Assembly: GCF_036659115.1 (NCBI RefSeq)
Contig: NZ_JAVXDF010000055.1
DNA: 16,388 nucleotides
From: Gordonibacter sp036659115
GTDB taxonomy: Bacteria; Actinomycetota; Coriobacteriia; Coriobacteriales; Eggerthellaceae
Strand: one strand, 5' to 3'
The stretch's first letter is position 1; every line of letters starts with the position of its first letter. Shown here in pieces: positions 1-11,100 of this stretch. A program made the translations under genes and the position numbers. The notes below the pieces were generated by a model. The model was not told where the DNA came from. It did no database searches and saw only the letters and a list, made by a program, of their open reading frames with translations.

Positions 1-63
1 ACGTCGCTGGAGTGCGCCGCTGCGGGCCTCAAGGGCGAGACGGGCACGGTCATCACGGCGTAG
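1..63 (+). CDS. arcC: Carbamate kinase, C-terminal end only (partial)
   Basis: The reading frame open from base 1 encodes 20 residues before a TAG at 61-63. They include TSLECAAAGLKGETGTVITA, which matches the usual end of carbamate kinases (pattern I-T-S-L-x-x-A-x-x-x-L-x-G-x-x-G-T-x-I). Carbamate kinase makes ATP and ammonium bicarbonate from carbamoyl phosphate and ADP, the last step of the cytoplasmic arginine deiminase pathway. The next gene downstream on the same strand looks like the arginine/ornithine antiporter of that pathway, which supports the call. The start and catalytic part lie outside the window, so the assignment rests on a short tail plus context. Confidence 0.62.
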   Translation, partial: TSLECAAAGLKGETGTVITA

Positions 64-130
64 AGCGGTTCGGCACTATCCCGCTCCGGCTGTGCGATTG
101 CTGTGCAGCTAAGGAGGCGGGAGTTTGTTG

Positions 131-166
131 GGGGGTTGCGGTCCTTGCATGCGGGTCGCCACCCCC
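131..166 (+). promoter_or_regulatory. Strong hairpin in the arcC-arcD spacer
   Basis: The 210-bp spacer 64-273 holds no convincing gene. It does hold an inverted repeat: GGGGGT at 131-136 pairs with ACCCCC at 161-166, there is one mismatch (137 with 160), and GCGGTCC at 138-144 pairs with GGGTCGC at 153-159 using two G-U pairs. The loop is 145-152. An A-run (168-174) follows instead of a T-run, so it is not a standard intrinsic terminator on the + strand. On the - strand the T-run would precede the stem. I infer an intercistronic mRNA structure that could protect or process the transcript and set different levels for arcC and arcD. I found no convincing promoter for arcD in the spacer. Confidence 0.45.
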
Positions 167-273
167 TAAAAAAAGGGTACTTGTGAATTGGATGGTTATG
201 CTTCCGACCGGTTCATTGCAGTTTCTCGTTCGCTAACTATCCGACCTTGAGCCTCTTATAAGGAGGGGATCTA

Positions 274-1884
274 ATGACCGAGAAAACAAAGGAAAAAAGC
301 AAAAAGAAGCGTTCAATTTCTTCGTTCACTATTTTGCTTATCATGCTTATCGCTCTGGCGATCATTACCGTCGTCATGGGTGCAATGGGTGTGGAGGGTG
401 TGGAGGGTGCTACGCTTGCTAACGTGGCGACCGCACCGGTTAAAGGCTTTACCGATGCACTTCCCGTCTGTTTGTTCGTGCTGATCCTGGGTGGTTTCCT
501 GGGTATCGTCACCGAGACGGGCGCACTTGACGCTGGTATCGCAGCGCTGGTGAAGAAGCTGAAGGGCAATGAGCTTATTCTCATTCCTATTTTGATGTTC
601 ATCTTCTCCGTCGGCGGTACGACATACGGTATGTGCGAAGAAACGGTGCCGTTCTACCTGCTGCTGGCAGCTACTATGGTTGCTGCAGGTTTTGACAGTA
701 TCGTCGGTGCGGCAGTGGTTTTGCTGGGTGCCGGTTGCGGCGTGCTGGGTTCGACGGTGAACCCGTTCGCTGTAGGCGCTGCTGTCGACTCGTTGTCTAG
801 CTCGGGTCTGGTTGTCAACCAGGGCACTATCATCATGCTGGGCGTTATCCTCTGGCTGGTTACGCTGGCTATCTCTATCGTGTTTGTTATGCGCTACGCC
901 AAGAAGGTCAAGGCCGACAAGGGTTCGACCATCCTGTCGCTGCAAGAGCAGGAAGACATGAAGGCGGAGTTCGGCGAGGCTCAGCAGGAGGCCATTAAGG
1001 CTGAGGCTAGTCCGAAGGGCGAGAAGACCATGACCGGGCGCCAGAAGGCATCGCTCGCGGTGTTCGGCCTTACGTTCGTTGTTATGATCATCGGCTTCAT
1101 CCCCTGGGGCGACTTCAACGTTGACTTCTTCAACGCAGGTTCCCAGGTCGAGGAAGTTGCGACGCAGGTAACCGGTGATGACATTGCTGCCGTGTGGTCC
1201 GATGCCGAAGGCAGCGAGATCGCGTTCAGCGGTGATGTCTCTGGTACGGTTACGGCTGAGGAAGAAGTGGCTCCGGGTTGGTCGGCTCTTCTGACCGGTC
1301 TTCCGCTGGGGCAGTGGTACTTCGACGAGGCCTCCACGTGGTTCCTGATCATGGCTATCATCATCGGTATCATCGGCGGCGTCTCCGAGAGCCGTTTTGT
1401 GAAGGCATTCATCAACGGCTGTGCCGACATGATGAGCGTCGTGCTGATCATTGCTCTTGCCCGCTCCATCACGGTGCTCATGGGCGAGACCGGTCTGGAC
1501 ATGTGGATTCTGAACAATGCGGCGAACGCGTTGAACGGCCTATCGGCCATCATATTCGCACCGCTGTCGTTCTTGCTCTATATCGTGCTGTCGTTCCTGA
1601 TCCCGTCGTCATCCGGCATGGCTACCGTGTCCATGCCTATCATGGGTCCCCTGGCGAACTCGCTTGGGTTCTCCACCGACGTCATGATCATGATCTTCAG
1701 CGCCGGCAACGGTCTGGTGAACCTGCTCACCCCGACAAGCGGCGCCATCATGGGCGGCTTGGCACTGGCGAAGATCGAGTACTCCACGTGGCTCAAGTTC
1801 GGTGGCAAGCTGTTTATCATCCTCGGTGTGGTCTGCGCCATCATCCTTACGGCGGCAATGATGCTCATACCTGGATCAGCGTAG
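274..1884 (+). CDS. arcD: YfcC-family transporter, probable arginine/ornithine antiporter
   Basis: This 536-residue inner-membrane protein has about 12 hydrophobic segments (first near 17-37, last near 512-532). It belongs to the YfcC/DcuC (C4-dicarboxylate anaerobic carrier) superfamily, which includes the streptococcal ArcD antiporters. Family-like motifs are the GMCEETVPFY segment near 119-128, STVNPFAVG near 160-168, IPSSSGMATVSMPIMGPLAN near 443-462 and NLLTPTSGAIMGG near 483-495. The basic N-terminus and the charged loop 207-256 are probably cytoplasmic. An acidic stretch at about 280-335, between hydrophobic segments, looks like an insertion. The ATG is set by AAGGAGG at 260-266, 7 bases upstream. 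Following carbamate kinase points to arginine uptake in exchange for ornithine in the arginine deiminase pathway. YfcC relatives also carry other amino acids, peptides or dicarboxylates, so the substrate rests on context. Confidence 0.82.
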   Translation: MTEKTKEKSKKKRSISSFTILLIMLIALAIITVVMGAMGVEGVEGATLANVATAPVKGFTDALPVCLFVLILGGFLGIVTETGALDAGIAALVKKLKGNELILIPILMFIFSVGGTTYGMCEETVPFYLLLAATMVAAGFDSIVGAAVVLLGAGCGVLGSTVNPFAVGAAVDSLSSSGLVVNQGTIIMLGVILWLVTLAISIVFVMRYAKKVKADKGSTILSLQEQEDMKAEFGEAQQEAIKAEASPKGEKTMTGRQKASLAVFGLTFVVMIIGFIPWGDFNVDFFNAGSQVEEVATQVTGDDIAAVWSDAEGSEIAFSGDVSGTVTAEEEVAPGWSALLTGLPLGQWYFDEASTWFLIMAIIIGIIGGVSESRFVKAFINGCADMMSVVLIIALARSITVLMGETGLDMWILNNAANALNGLSAIIFAPLSFLLYIVLSFLIPSSSGMATVSMPIMGPLANSLGFSTDVMIMIFSAGNGLVNLLTPTSGAIMGGLALAKIEYSTWLKFGGKLFIILGVVCAIILTAAMMLIPGSA

Positions 1885-1956
1885 TCGATAAAGCTACACA
1901 TTGCTCATGCACTGACCCGTACGCGCGCACCGCTGCGCAGCGGATCGAGCGCAAGG

Positions 1957-1980
1957 AAAGGCCTCCTTCGGGAGGCTTTT
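1957..1980 (+). terminator. Intrinsic terminator of the arc genes
   Basis: The stem GCCTCC (1961-1966) / GGAGGC (1971-1976) closes a TTCG tetraloop and is followed by TTTT (1977-1980). The preceding AAA can pair with the T-run. It lies about 75 bases after the arcD stop and separates that operon from the giant surface-protein gene. Confidence 0.85.
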
Positions 1981-2015
1981 CCGCGTCTCGGGTATTTATT
2001 CTCTGTCGGTGTTTC

Positions 2016-2046
2016 TTGCTTGTACGACAGGAATTTTGCTTGTGCG
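2016..2046 (+). repeat. 11-bp direct repeat, 20-bp period, in the giant-gene leader
   Basis: TTGCTTGTACG at 2016-2026 recurs as TTGCTTGTGCG at 2036-2046, with one mismatch. The start-to-start distance is 20 bp, close to two DNA helical turns. It sits in the 289-bp spacer between the arcD stop and the giant gene, downstream of the terminator, where a promoter or operator is expected. An AT-rich patch at 2073-2084 could supply a -10 element, but I see no well-spaced consensus promoter, so regulator binding is only a suggestion. Confidence 0.35.
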
Positions 2047-2173
2047 TCTGCATCGTAAGAACAGGTCAGGGCTTTAAATAATAGTGGAACCATGAGAATG
2101 CAGAAGGGGGCTGACGTAAAATTGGGAATAGACATGCGCCGATGAGGGCACTGTCGCTTCAAAGGGGATTGCC

Positions 2174-5100
2174 ATGTTTCATCGCAAAGCGCGCTTGAGC
2201 AAGATTCTGTCCGTATTCATGGCTGTTGCCCTGGTGATGACCTGCAATAGCGCGACGTTTCAGCCGATGGCGCTGGCTTTCGGCGATAGCCTGTCGAATG
2301 CGATTTCTGATGCGGGCGAGCATGCAGCCAATTCTAGGGCAGGGGAGGGAGTCTTTGCTTCCGATCCTTTGATGGGCGAACCGAAAGAAGGCATCGATTT
2401 CTTCGAGGATGCTTCGTCGGCTACGGGTGTTTTGCAGATGCCTTCTTTACCGGGCGAGGCGGTATTGGGCAATGCTGGCGATTCTTCGGAGGGCGGTACT
2501 GCGGGCCTCGATTCAGGCAGCCAGTCTGGCGAGTCCTCCACGCCGACCGTGCGTGAGCCAGTTGATCTGACTGCCGATACGGCAGCGTTGTCTATCGGGT
2601 TATATAGTGCTGCCTATCAGGATGCCGAGGGCGCTCAAGTTGAAGTCAAGGCATATGAGAACGCGCTGGACTTGGCAGCGTACATCCCCGGTTCTTCCGC
2701 TCATTTGGAGCTGCGCTACCACATCACGTTGGCTGCGAACGCGGAGTCATCTGATGCCGCTTGGGCTGCGGGCGACTGGTTCGTGCTCACGCTGCCGCAA
2801 GGGGTCTTCACCCTCGATGGGGAGCGTTTGGCAGAGGCGAATCTTTCCGATGCGACGCTGGTTTCCTATGCGGCGAAGGACGAAGGGCTTGTCGGCACTC
2901 TTTCGGCGACTGCGACTGCCCCGCAAAAACCTCTTGAGCTGACGGTGCGCATCCCGGTTGTTTTGGAAATCGGCGCGTTATCCGATGAGTCTTCCCAGGT
3001 GGAGCTGAACCTGCAAGGCGATGCGAAAGCCGTGGTCACCCTACCTGCTCGACCGGTTAAGCAAGAACTAAAAGCGGCTTCTCCCTCTCTCGCTGCAAAG
3101 GCCTCGGCCGATACGACATCGGTAGCGCTTGAAAAAGAATGGCGCGACAATAACGACCCTGATCGTCCTTGGAAGGAAATATCTAACGACGGTACGCTGG
3201 CGGTGTGGTTTACCCCTGCCGGCAAAGCCGAGCAGAAGCTCGACACAACAACAATGGGTCAGCTCGGGTTGACGAAGGTTCCGGCTATCGAGGCGGCATC
3301 TGCGGGAATGAGCCATACATCCTACACTTGCAAAGATTTGCCGATGCAGGACGTGTCCGGCGCAAGCGTGTCCTATACCATCAAGGAAGCCCCCAGCTCT
3401 GCAAAAGCAAAGGGATATGTACAGCAATTCGATGCGAGCAACAAGCTCTACAACATAAGGGCATCGTCTTTTGCGGCGGAGGTAAAAATCCGCGACGGCG
3501 AGGTGAACGCAGACCCCGGTGCGAATGCATTTCATCTGTATAGGGTTTTGGGCGATGGCACAATGGAGGAAGTGTTGGATACCGTGCCGAGGTGGGTTTT
3601 CGACAGTACGACAGGTATGGGTACCTACAAAGTAGCAAGCCTTGCGCAGTATGATCTTGACGGCAAAGAGATCGTGTATTGCATGAAGGCTCCTGTGCCC
3701 GCCGACACAACGCAAGACTACTACTTCCCCGAATACGACAATAAGAAGGTTCCCAATTACGGGACGAATGTTACCGAATGCTATAGCGGCGGCACGGTCA
3801 ACCTGACGCGTGCGGGAACGGCGGAATACGAAGGCACGAAGGTGTGGCTTGATCCCGAGGGCACGGATGCTTTCTCGCGCCCTGATGCAACTATGTACCT
3901 GTGGCGCTACACCGAACGCGATAACAACGGCTTCGCTCAGGCTTCGCAGGTGCGTGACGAGGGTAACCAGCTTATCTCGCTCGACATCCCCAAAGATGTA
4001 AGCCCCTATACGTTCACCATCAAGGCTGGCGGAACCAAAAAGGCCGCTCTGCCCAAGTACGATCCAGAAGGCTACCCCTACGTGTACCTTATGCGCGAAA
4101 CGCTTTCGGGTGGCGGGTACGAGCAGGTCTTCGGTGCGGTGAGCGAGAATGCAGATGGCTCTTTTTCGGTCGCAGACACGTTGGCACCGGGTGTGGTGAA
4201 GCGGGAGCCGGCCGACCGCTCGCTCTACAACGGCGGCACCTTGAGCAACCGCATTACCGACAGCATCGAGACTTCGACGCAAAAGACTTGGAAAGCTTCC
4301 GTCTACCAAAACAAGCTCAAGGACGTTGTCGTTACGATGACGCTGCAGTCTCGCCCGGCTGGCAGCCTGGATGACTCGCTTTGGAAGAACACCGATACCA
4401 CGCAGGAAATGACGGGGTTCATCGCCGAGGTCATGACCAAAACGGCCCATGCAACTCCTCCCCGCTATGACGCTTTGGGGCGTGAGTTGGAATACCGTTG
4501 GGTGGAGACCTCGGTGGTTGAGGGTGGCGTAGAGAAACTCAATGCTGATGGAACCTTCAAACTGGACTGCAACCCGCCCGACATCGATGAGCCTGCGAAT
4601 GAGTTGAGGGATGTCGAATGGTTCGCCTCTTCGGCCGAGAACGTCAATGGCGTTGACGATACCCAAGGAACCTGGACGGTTAACCGCCTGATCGGGGTTG
4701 TCGACTACACGGTCGACAAGCTTTGGCGCGCCCTTGATGAAAACGGTCAGCCTGTCGTGGACTCCGAGGGAAAGCCGGTCTATGGCAAGGAGCCGCCTAA
4801 AGCCGGAGCGTCGATTACGGTGGGCATCTACCAAAACGGCACCCTTATGAAGGATCGCCAGTACACGATGGACGGCACTCCCGATGCGGACAACAGAGAG
4901 ATGTCGCCGTATCATATATACCTAAATGACCTGCCAAAATACGACAGCGAAGGACGCGCGTACTCCTATACGGCCGACGAGGTGGCAAGCAGTACCGGAT
5001 GGATTGCGAACCTTTCGCATGATCCTACCAAGCGGCGCACCGATATCAAGAACGATCCGGCTGGCCTGAGCAGCAGGATGAGAGTGGAGAAGAACTGGAT

Positions 5101-8100
5101 CGACGACGACGATGCCGACCATCGTTTCCCGGTAGTGGTTGAGGTGTCCAAGAAGAACGATCCTGCTTGGGTCAAAGAGGTAACCCTTTCGGCGAGCGAC
5201 AACTGGTGGACGTGGGTCGGCATCGACGAGGGGACTACCTACAAGGACTACCAGCTTAAAGAAACGAAGATGATCGCTCCCGGTGGGGATATTCCCGTCG
5301 ATGACCGGGCCACGCCCTCGGTCACGACCGACTACCACAAGTACAAGACAACGTATAACCAAGATGACGTGCGCGAGGTGCTGACGGTCACCAACAAACG
5401 CATCGGCGTTATCGACATCACGGTAGAGAAGAAGTGGGTCGATGTGGGCAACGAGGCCAATCGCCCGGGGGCAACCCTGCACTTGCAGTGCCTGGAATTT
5501 CCCGATGCCGTGAAGGAGGCTAGCGTAGAGATCCCTAACGTCGATAGCCTGCCTATCCTCGATTCGGGCGGTACTCCGACAACTTCGAAGCAAACAGTTG
5601 ATCGTACGCGCTCGGTGAGCGAATACACGTTTTTCAACTTGCCCAAATACGACGAGGCGGGTAAGGTCATCCATTATACGGTTGCCGAGAAACCCGACAA
5701 GCCGCACGAGTTTGCGCAGTTCGACTACCGAATATTCACCGAGCAGACCAGCTATAGCGTCGGCACTTCCCATACCGACGACAAGCAGGCTATTGCCGTT
5801 ACCAACCAACGGATAGGGACAAAGGACATCGAGTTCCACAAGCAGTGGCTTGATGCCTATGCCTACCAAAACGGGAAGCGCCCCGACATCTACCTGACGC
5901 TCTGGCAGAAGACCATGAGTGCGGACCCGACGTTCCTGGGCTTCAAAGACTACCAATGGACGCCTCGTTTGGGCAGCGGGGATGTCGCTGACGATCCTGC
6001 AAACAGGTGGACGGCTACCTACAAAGGTGTGCCGAAATACGACAAAAACGGTGCCGAGATCACCTACTATGCGCAGGAGTCTATGAGTGCGAACGGGTCG
6101 GCGTTCGACTATGCGGATGCTACCTACCAGCTGACCAACGGAGACCCTGTCGGTATCGGCACGCCAAACAACAACGGCGACGTTATCAAGGCAAGTTTGG
6201 ACCCCGATGCCATCACGCTTCTCAAAGAGAAGAACACTTTTGTCAACGGCATTGCCAATGCGGTCGTTATCGAGGGCAAGAAATCGTGGAAGAATATCCC
6301 TGGCGGATTCCCCTCCACCCAGTTGCCGAAGATCGTCATGAGCATCGACCAGCGTATCGGCGATACGGAAATCGTCAAGAACATCGCGTATACGACCGAG
6401 CTTTCGACACCTGCGGGAACGAGCGATTTCGTGTTCGTCATTGATCACAAGGGTGAAAACGATCCCGGCGCTATCGGCAAGGTGCAGGATTTGCCGAAGT
6501 ACGACGACCGGGGCAATCTCTACACCTATTGGCTTAACGAGCACATCAAAGGAATGCCGGGTTCGGGCGATGTTACGTGGGAGTCTCTTTATAGCACGAC
6601 CAGTACCGTATTTGCGGTAGACAATATCTTCCAGATCGGTGCAGGAAGCCAAGGTTCGTTGGTTGTCGAAAAGAACTGGAAGGACCGTGTCGTTGACGAG
6701 TACTACCCTGCAACGAAGTTCAAGCTGCATCGCCAGCACCGGCTGGGCGATGGAAGCTGGAGTGCCGGCGAGGTTGTTGCAGCCAAGACGTTGAACAGCA
6801 ACGACAGCAAAAATGGCAAGGGCGAGGTGGTGTTCGAGCATCTGCTGGTCTTTGCGCCGGACGGCTACAAGTACCAATATTATGTGACGGAGGAACCCCT
6901 CGATGGCTTCAGCATAGCCTACGAAAATACGAACAAAACGAAGGATGTCGAGCTTGCGGTTGGATCGCTGTCGCCGACCAGTGCCGGAGCGATAACCAAT
7001 ACCTACGACCAAAAGGGAAGCATCGAGCTCAAAGGCGCAAAAAAATGGAACGACTACGATAATGCCTTTGGACTCCGTCCTTCGGACGTGACCATCGAGC
7101 TTACCAGAACAGCTTTGGCGCAGCCCGGACAGGGCAATGCTATCACCGTGCCCGAATTGATACCGCTCGACGCGTCAAACCTCTCATGGGACAAGCCAGC
7201 GAATGCGAATACTTGGTCGTATGCGATCACCGGTCTTGACCGCTATGCTCCCAATGGCATGCCCTGGGTGTACAAGGTGATCGAGAAGCCCGATGCGAAC
7301 GGCTATTACGGTACGGGCGACAAATCGACTGGCCAAAAGTCGGTCGATGCAGCGACCGGCAAGGTGGAGATGCGCGCTATTACCAACTCCTTCCCTGCGG
7401 AGGCAACCGTCGGCAAGGTTTGGAGCGACTGGGATAACGCGTACAAGCTGCGCCCGCTGTCGGTAGAAGTGAAATTGCAGGTCAAGGTAGGAGTTGACGC
7501 TTGGGCAGATGCCGCCACGGTGCTGAATGATACCAAATACAGCACGGTCGTGCTTAACGGGGGGAACAACTGGACTACTACGTTCACGAATCTGCCTCCC
7601 GCCATTGCGAAGAGCGGCACGGTTAAGACGTGCCAGTATCGCTTTGCCGAGACGAAGATCGGCGACAACGACCGCATCTCCATCCAAGAAGACGGTACGT
7701 ACTCCGTCAACGGAAACCATACCTATTCTCCCGCGGGCGTGGTGGCTGGCGCGAAAACGACCATTACCAATACGATGGCATCGACGGGCGAAACGGCCAT
7801 CCAGGTTACAAAGAAATGGGACGGCGACAGTGCGAACGCCTATGAAACGAGACCCCTCAAGAACGGCTCAGCCGACAAGTGGGAGATATCGTTCTCGTTG
7901 CAGCGCAGCATGGACGGTGGAGCAACCTGGTCGGATGTGTACGAGAGCGGTTCGGCCACCAAGAAAGTAACGAAAGCCATCGACGGCTCCATGGATAAGT
8001 ACGATGCAGTTGCGACCTTTCTCCATCTCCCGAAATACGATGCCGCAACAGGCGATCCCTTCACGTATCGCGCCGCCGAAGGTAAGGTGATGGGGTACGG

Positions 8101-11100
8101 AGAGCCTGTCTATGACTATGCGGCCGTACCGGGCGTTGACAACGCAACGAAAATCACCAACATCCTCCAAACGAAAAAGGTTTCGGGCACCAAGGCTTGG
8201 AGCGACAATGGCAATGCAACGCATCAGCGTCCTGATGGCGTGACGTTGGCCTTGTTCCGGCAGTCCGATAATGTTGCGAGGTCGAAAGTGCAAAACGCAC
8301 CCCAGCCTCACTGGAACAAAGCGCTCGGCCCCGATACCTGGTCCTATGCCTATCCCAACGTCTTGCCTCAATACGACCAGAAGGGCGCGGAGTACACCTA
8401 CACCGTGGAGGAGGCTTCTGTTCCCGATGGTTACTGGGTTGCAGGCAGTGGCACCCTCGCGCTCACCAACGCGCTCACCTCGTATTCTCTTGCGAAGCTC
8501 AACGAAAGGGGGATGGCGCTTGGCGGGTCGGAGTTTACCGTCGAAGGAACGTTTTCCGACGGCAAGACCGAAGCGCGTACCGTGTCTCCGGGGGAACAAC
8601 TCGCCGTCCGTCTGGGTGAATTGAAGGTGGGGCAGACCTATACCGTCACCGAAACCGTGCCGCCGGTGGGCTATACCGTGCGCAGTAGTTTTAAGGTAAC
8701 CATCGGCTCTGATGGCAAGCTTGCGGCAGTCGGCTCGTTGCCTGAGGGCGTCTCGATTGAAGTAGGGAACGCGATCAAGGTACAAGATGCTCAAACCAGC
8801 TTTACGCTTGCCAAGAAAAACCAATTTGGTGATGCGGTATCGGGCGCTACGCTAAAGTTGCAGGGCACCTTCGCCGACAAAACGAGCGAGGTCGTATGGG
8901 CTACGGGCAATGAGGTGAAGAGCTTCACGGGGCAACTTATCGCGGGCGCCGAATACACTTTGTCCGAGGTTACCGTGCCGTCGGGGTATCTCGCTGCCGG
9001 TCCTCAAGTGCTTCGCATCACCGAGGGCGGGCAGCTTCAAGTACGCTCAGGCGAAGCTGAGCCTTATGCCTGGACCAACGTGGGCAACAACGCGCTTGTG
9101 TTTGTGAACGAGCTGTCGCTGACACAGGCAGAGCTGGCCAAGATCGATGAGAACGGCAAGCCTTTTACGGGCGCAACATTCAGCTTGTACAAGCGGGGTA
9201 CTGCCGCGGACGGTTCGGGCGACAAGCTCATCATCGAGGGCATCAAGCCGGCTGTTGCCTTGAACGCAACCGAGGCAGCTTGGTCGACGGCCACCGTACC
9301 CGACTCCGTGATAAATCCCGATACGGGCAAGCCCCTCAACAAGGGCCTTGCCAACGGCGAATACTACTTTGTGGAAACGGCTACGGCGAACGATTATTTC
9401 CTTAATGCGACAAAGCACGCTTTCACGGCCGACAACGCCACGAATGCGACAGTGGTTAAGAAGCTCGTCCAAAACGTAAAAGCGAACGCTTCCTTGTCCT
9501 TGACCAAGGTGGACGCAACCGAATTCGGCACGCCCGTTGAAGGCACGGCGTTCGAACTTGTCTTTGAACCTGCCACTGGATCAGGCGTGACGGGCGGCGT
9601 TGCTGCTTGGACTCGGGAGTTCGCAACGGGGGCTGATGGCAGGGTGGCGGTATCTGGCCTTCCCAAGGGCACGTATGTTCTCACCGAGAAGGCGGCAAAT
9701 GCGAACTACCAAAACAATAATTTCAAGGCAACCTTTATCGTAAGCGATGCTTGCCAGGACAAAGAACTTGTCGTAGGCAAGGCGGCCGATCCGGCATTCG
9801 GCTTGGCCGTTGAGGTCGACGAAGCGCACCTGGGTGAAGCAGCCCTTTCGAACGACCGCGTGCTCGGTAAGGTCGAGGTCGAGAAGCAAGGGGCGGGCGG
9901 CCAGGCGCTCGACGGCGTAACGTTCGAGCTGTGCAAGAAGTCCGATAACTCGAAGGTGCAAGAAGGGAGGACCGAAAACGGCGGCAAACTCTCCTTCGAA
10001 AACCTTGCATGGGGGGAGTACTGCCTCATTGAAACCGCCGTCCCCGATGGCTATAAGCTCGATCCAACCCCGCATGCGGTCACTATCGGATACGGCTCGC
10101 TTTCAAAGAGCTTCACCGTTGCGGGTGAGGGAGCCATTGTGAATACTCAAAACAAGTTTAGCCTGTCCAAGTTTGCCCACGACGGCACGACTGGCCTGTC
10201 GGGTTCGACCTTTGCTATCGAAGGCGTCTTCTCGGGCAAAACCACTTCCGAAACCAGGGAGCTTGTCAAAGGCGCGCAGTCTTCCACGTGGATAGGCCAG
10301 CTCAAGGGCGGGGAGGACTACCTCATTACCGAGACGGTACCGCCGGGAGGATACTCGGTGGTTCACAGCTTCTGGGTGACCATGGGTGCTGACGGAACAC
10401 TGGCCGCAAAAGCGGGAACGACGCTGCCTGCTGGCGTGTCGATCGGGCAGGACAATGCCATCAAGGTAGAAGACGCCCAGAACAGTGCCTTCTTCAAGAA
10501 GGTTGATGCCAACGATGGCCAGGTTGTTTCCGGTGCGAAGTTCGAGTTGAGGGGCGTATTTGCCGAAGGTAACTCCAGCACCTCGGTTGCTTGGGATTCT
10601 ACTGCCGAGCCCGAGGCCATGACCGGCAAGCTCGTCGCGGGGAATACCTATGCGCTTACCGAAACCGCTCCGGCACCCGGTTACGTCATCAGCTCCTTTA
10701 CGGGCAGCTACCCCGATGCGAACCTTGTCGATGGTTCCTTGTCCATCAAGATGGACAATGCAGGCAAGCTGTACTATCAGACGACGAAAACCGCCGATGC
10801 AGAATGGGTGGCACTCGACGGCAATACCGTTGTCATAAAAGATGCCAAGAACACCCTATCCTTGGCTAAAAAAGATGCCGACAATAATGTGCTTGCGGGA
10901 GCAGTGTTTACCATCACCGGCGATATCGTCAATGCCGACGGAAGCGTGACGCACCAGACTAGGTCGCTTCTCAACACAGAAGACGATCGAGCAAAGTCGG
11001 AAGATACGGTAACGGGCCGTCTTGTCGGTGGTAAAACCTACACGGTGCATGAAGCTTTTTCTCCTGTTGGATATGAGGCCGTGGCCGATTTCGAGGTGGC

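Noticed and set aside
12..236. A 74-codon plus-strand open frame spanning the arcC end and spacer
   Set aside because: It is in a different frame from the arcC tail, has no family features and runs through the spacer hairpin.
2092..2145. A 17-residue upstream open frame in the leader of the giant gene
   Set aside because: It has no good ribosome binding site and no attenuator-like codon run or paired stems, so it cannot be told from chance.
2174..2281. Giant protein as a lipoprotein (VMTC in the signal peptide)
   Set aside because: Thr before Cys does not fit the usual lipobox (Gly, Ala or Ser there), and a better ordinary cleavage site (MALA) follows.
4922..7012. A 696-codon open frame on the minus strand inside the giant gene (also 3068-4915 and 10856-12814)
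   Set aside because: It is antisense to a coherent modular protein. The translations show no recognisable domain and reflect GC-biased codon use that leaves few stops on the opposite strand.
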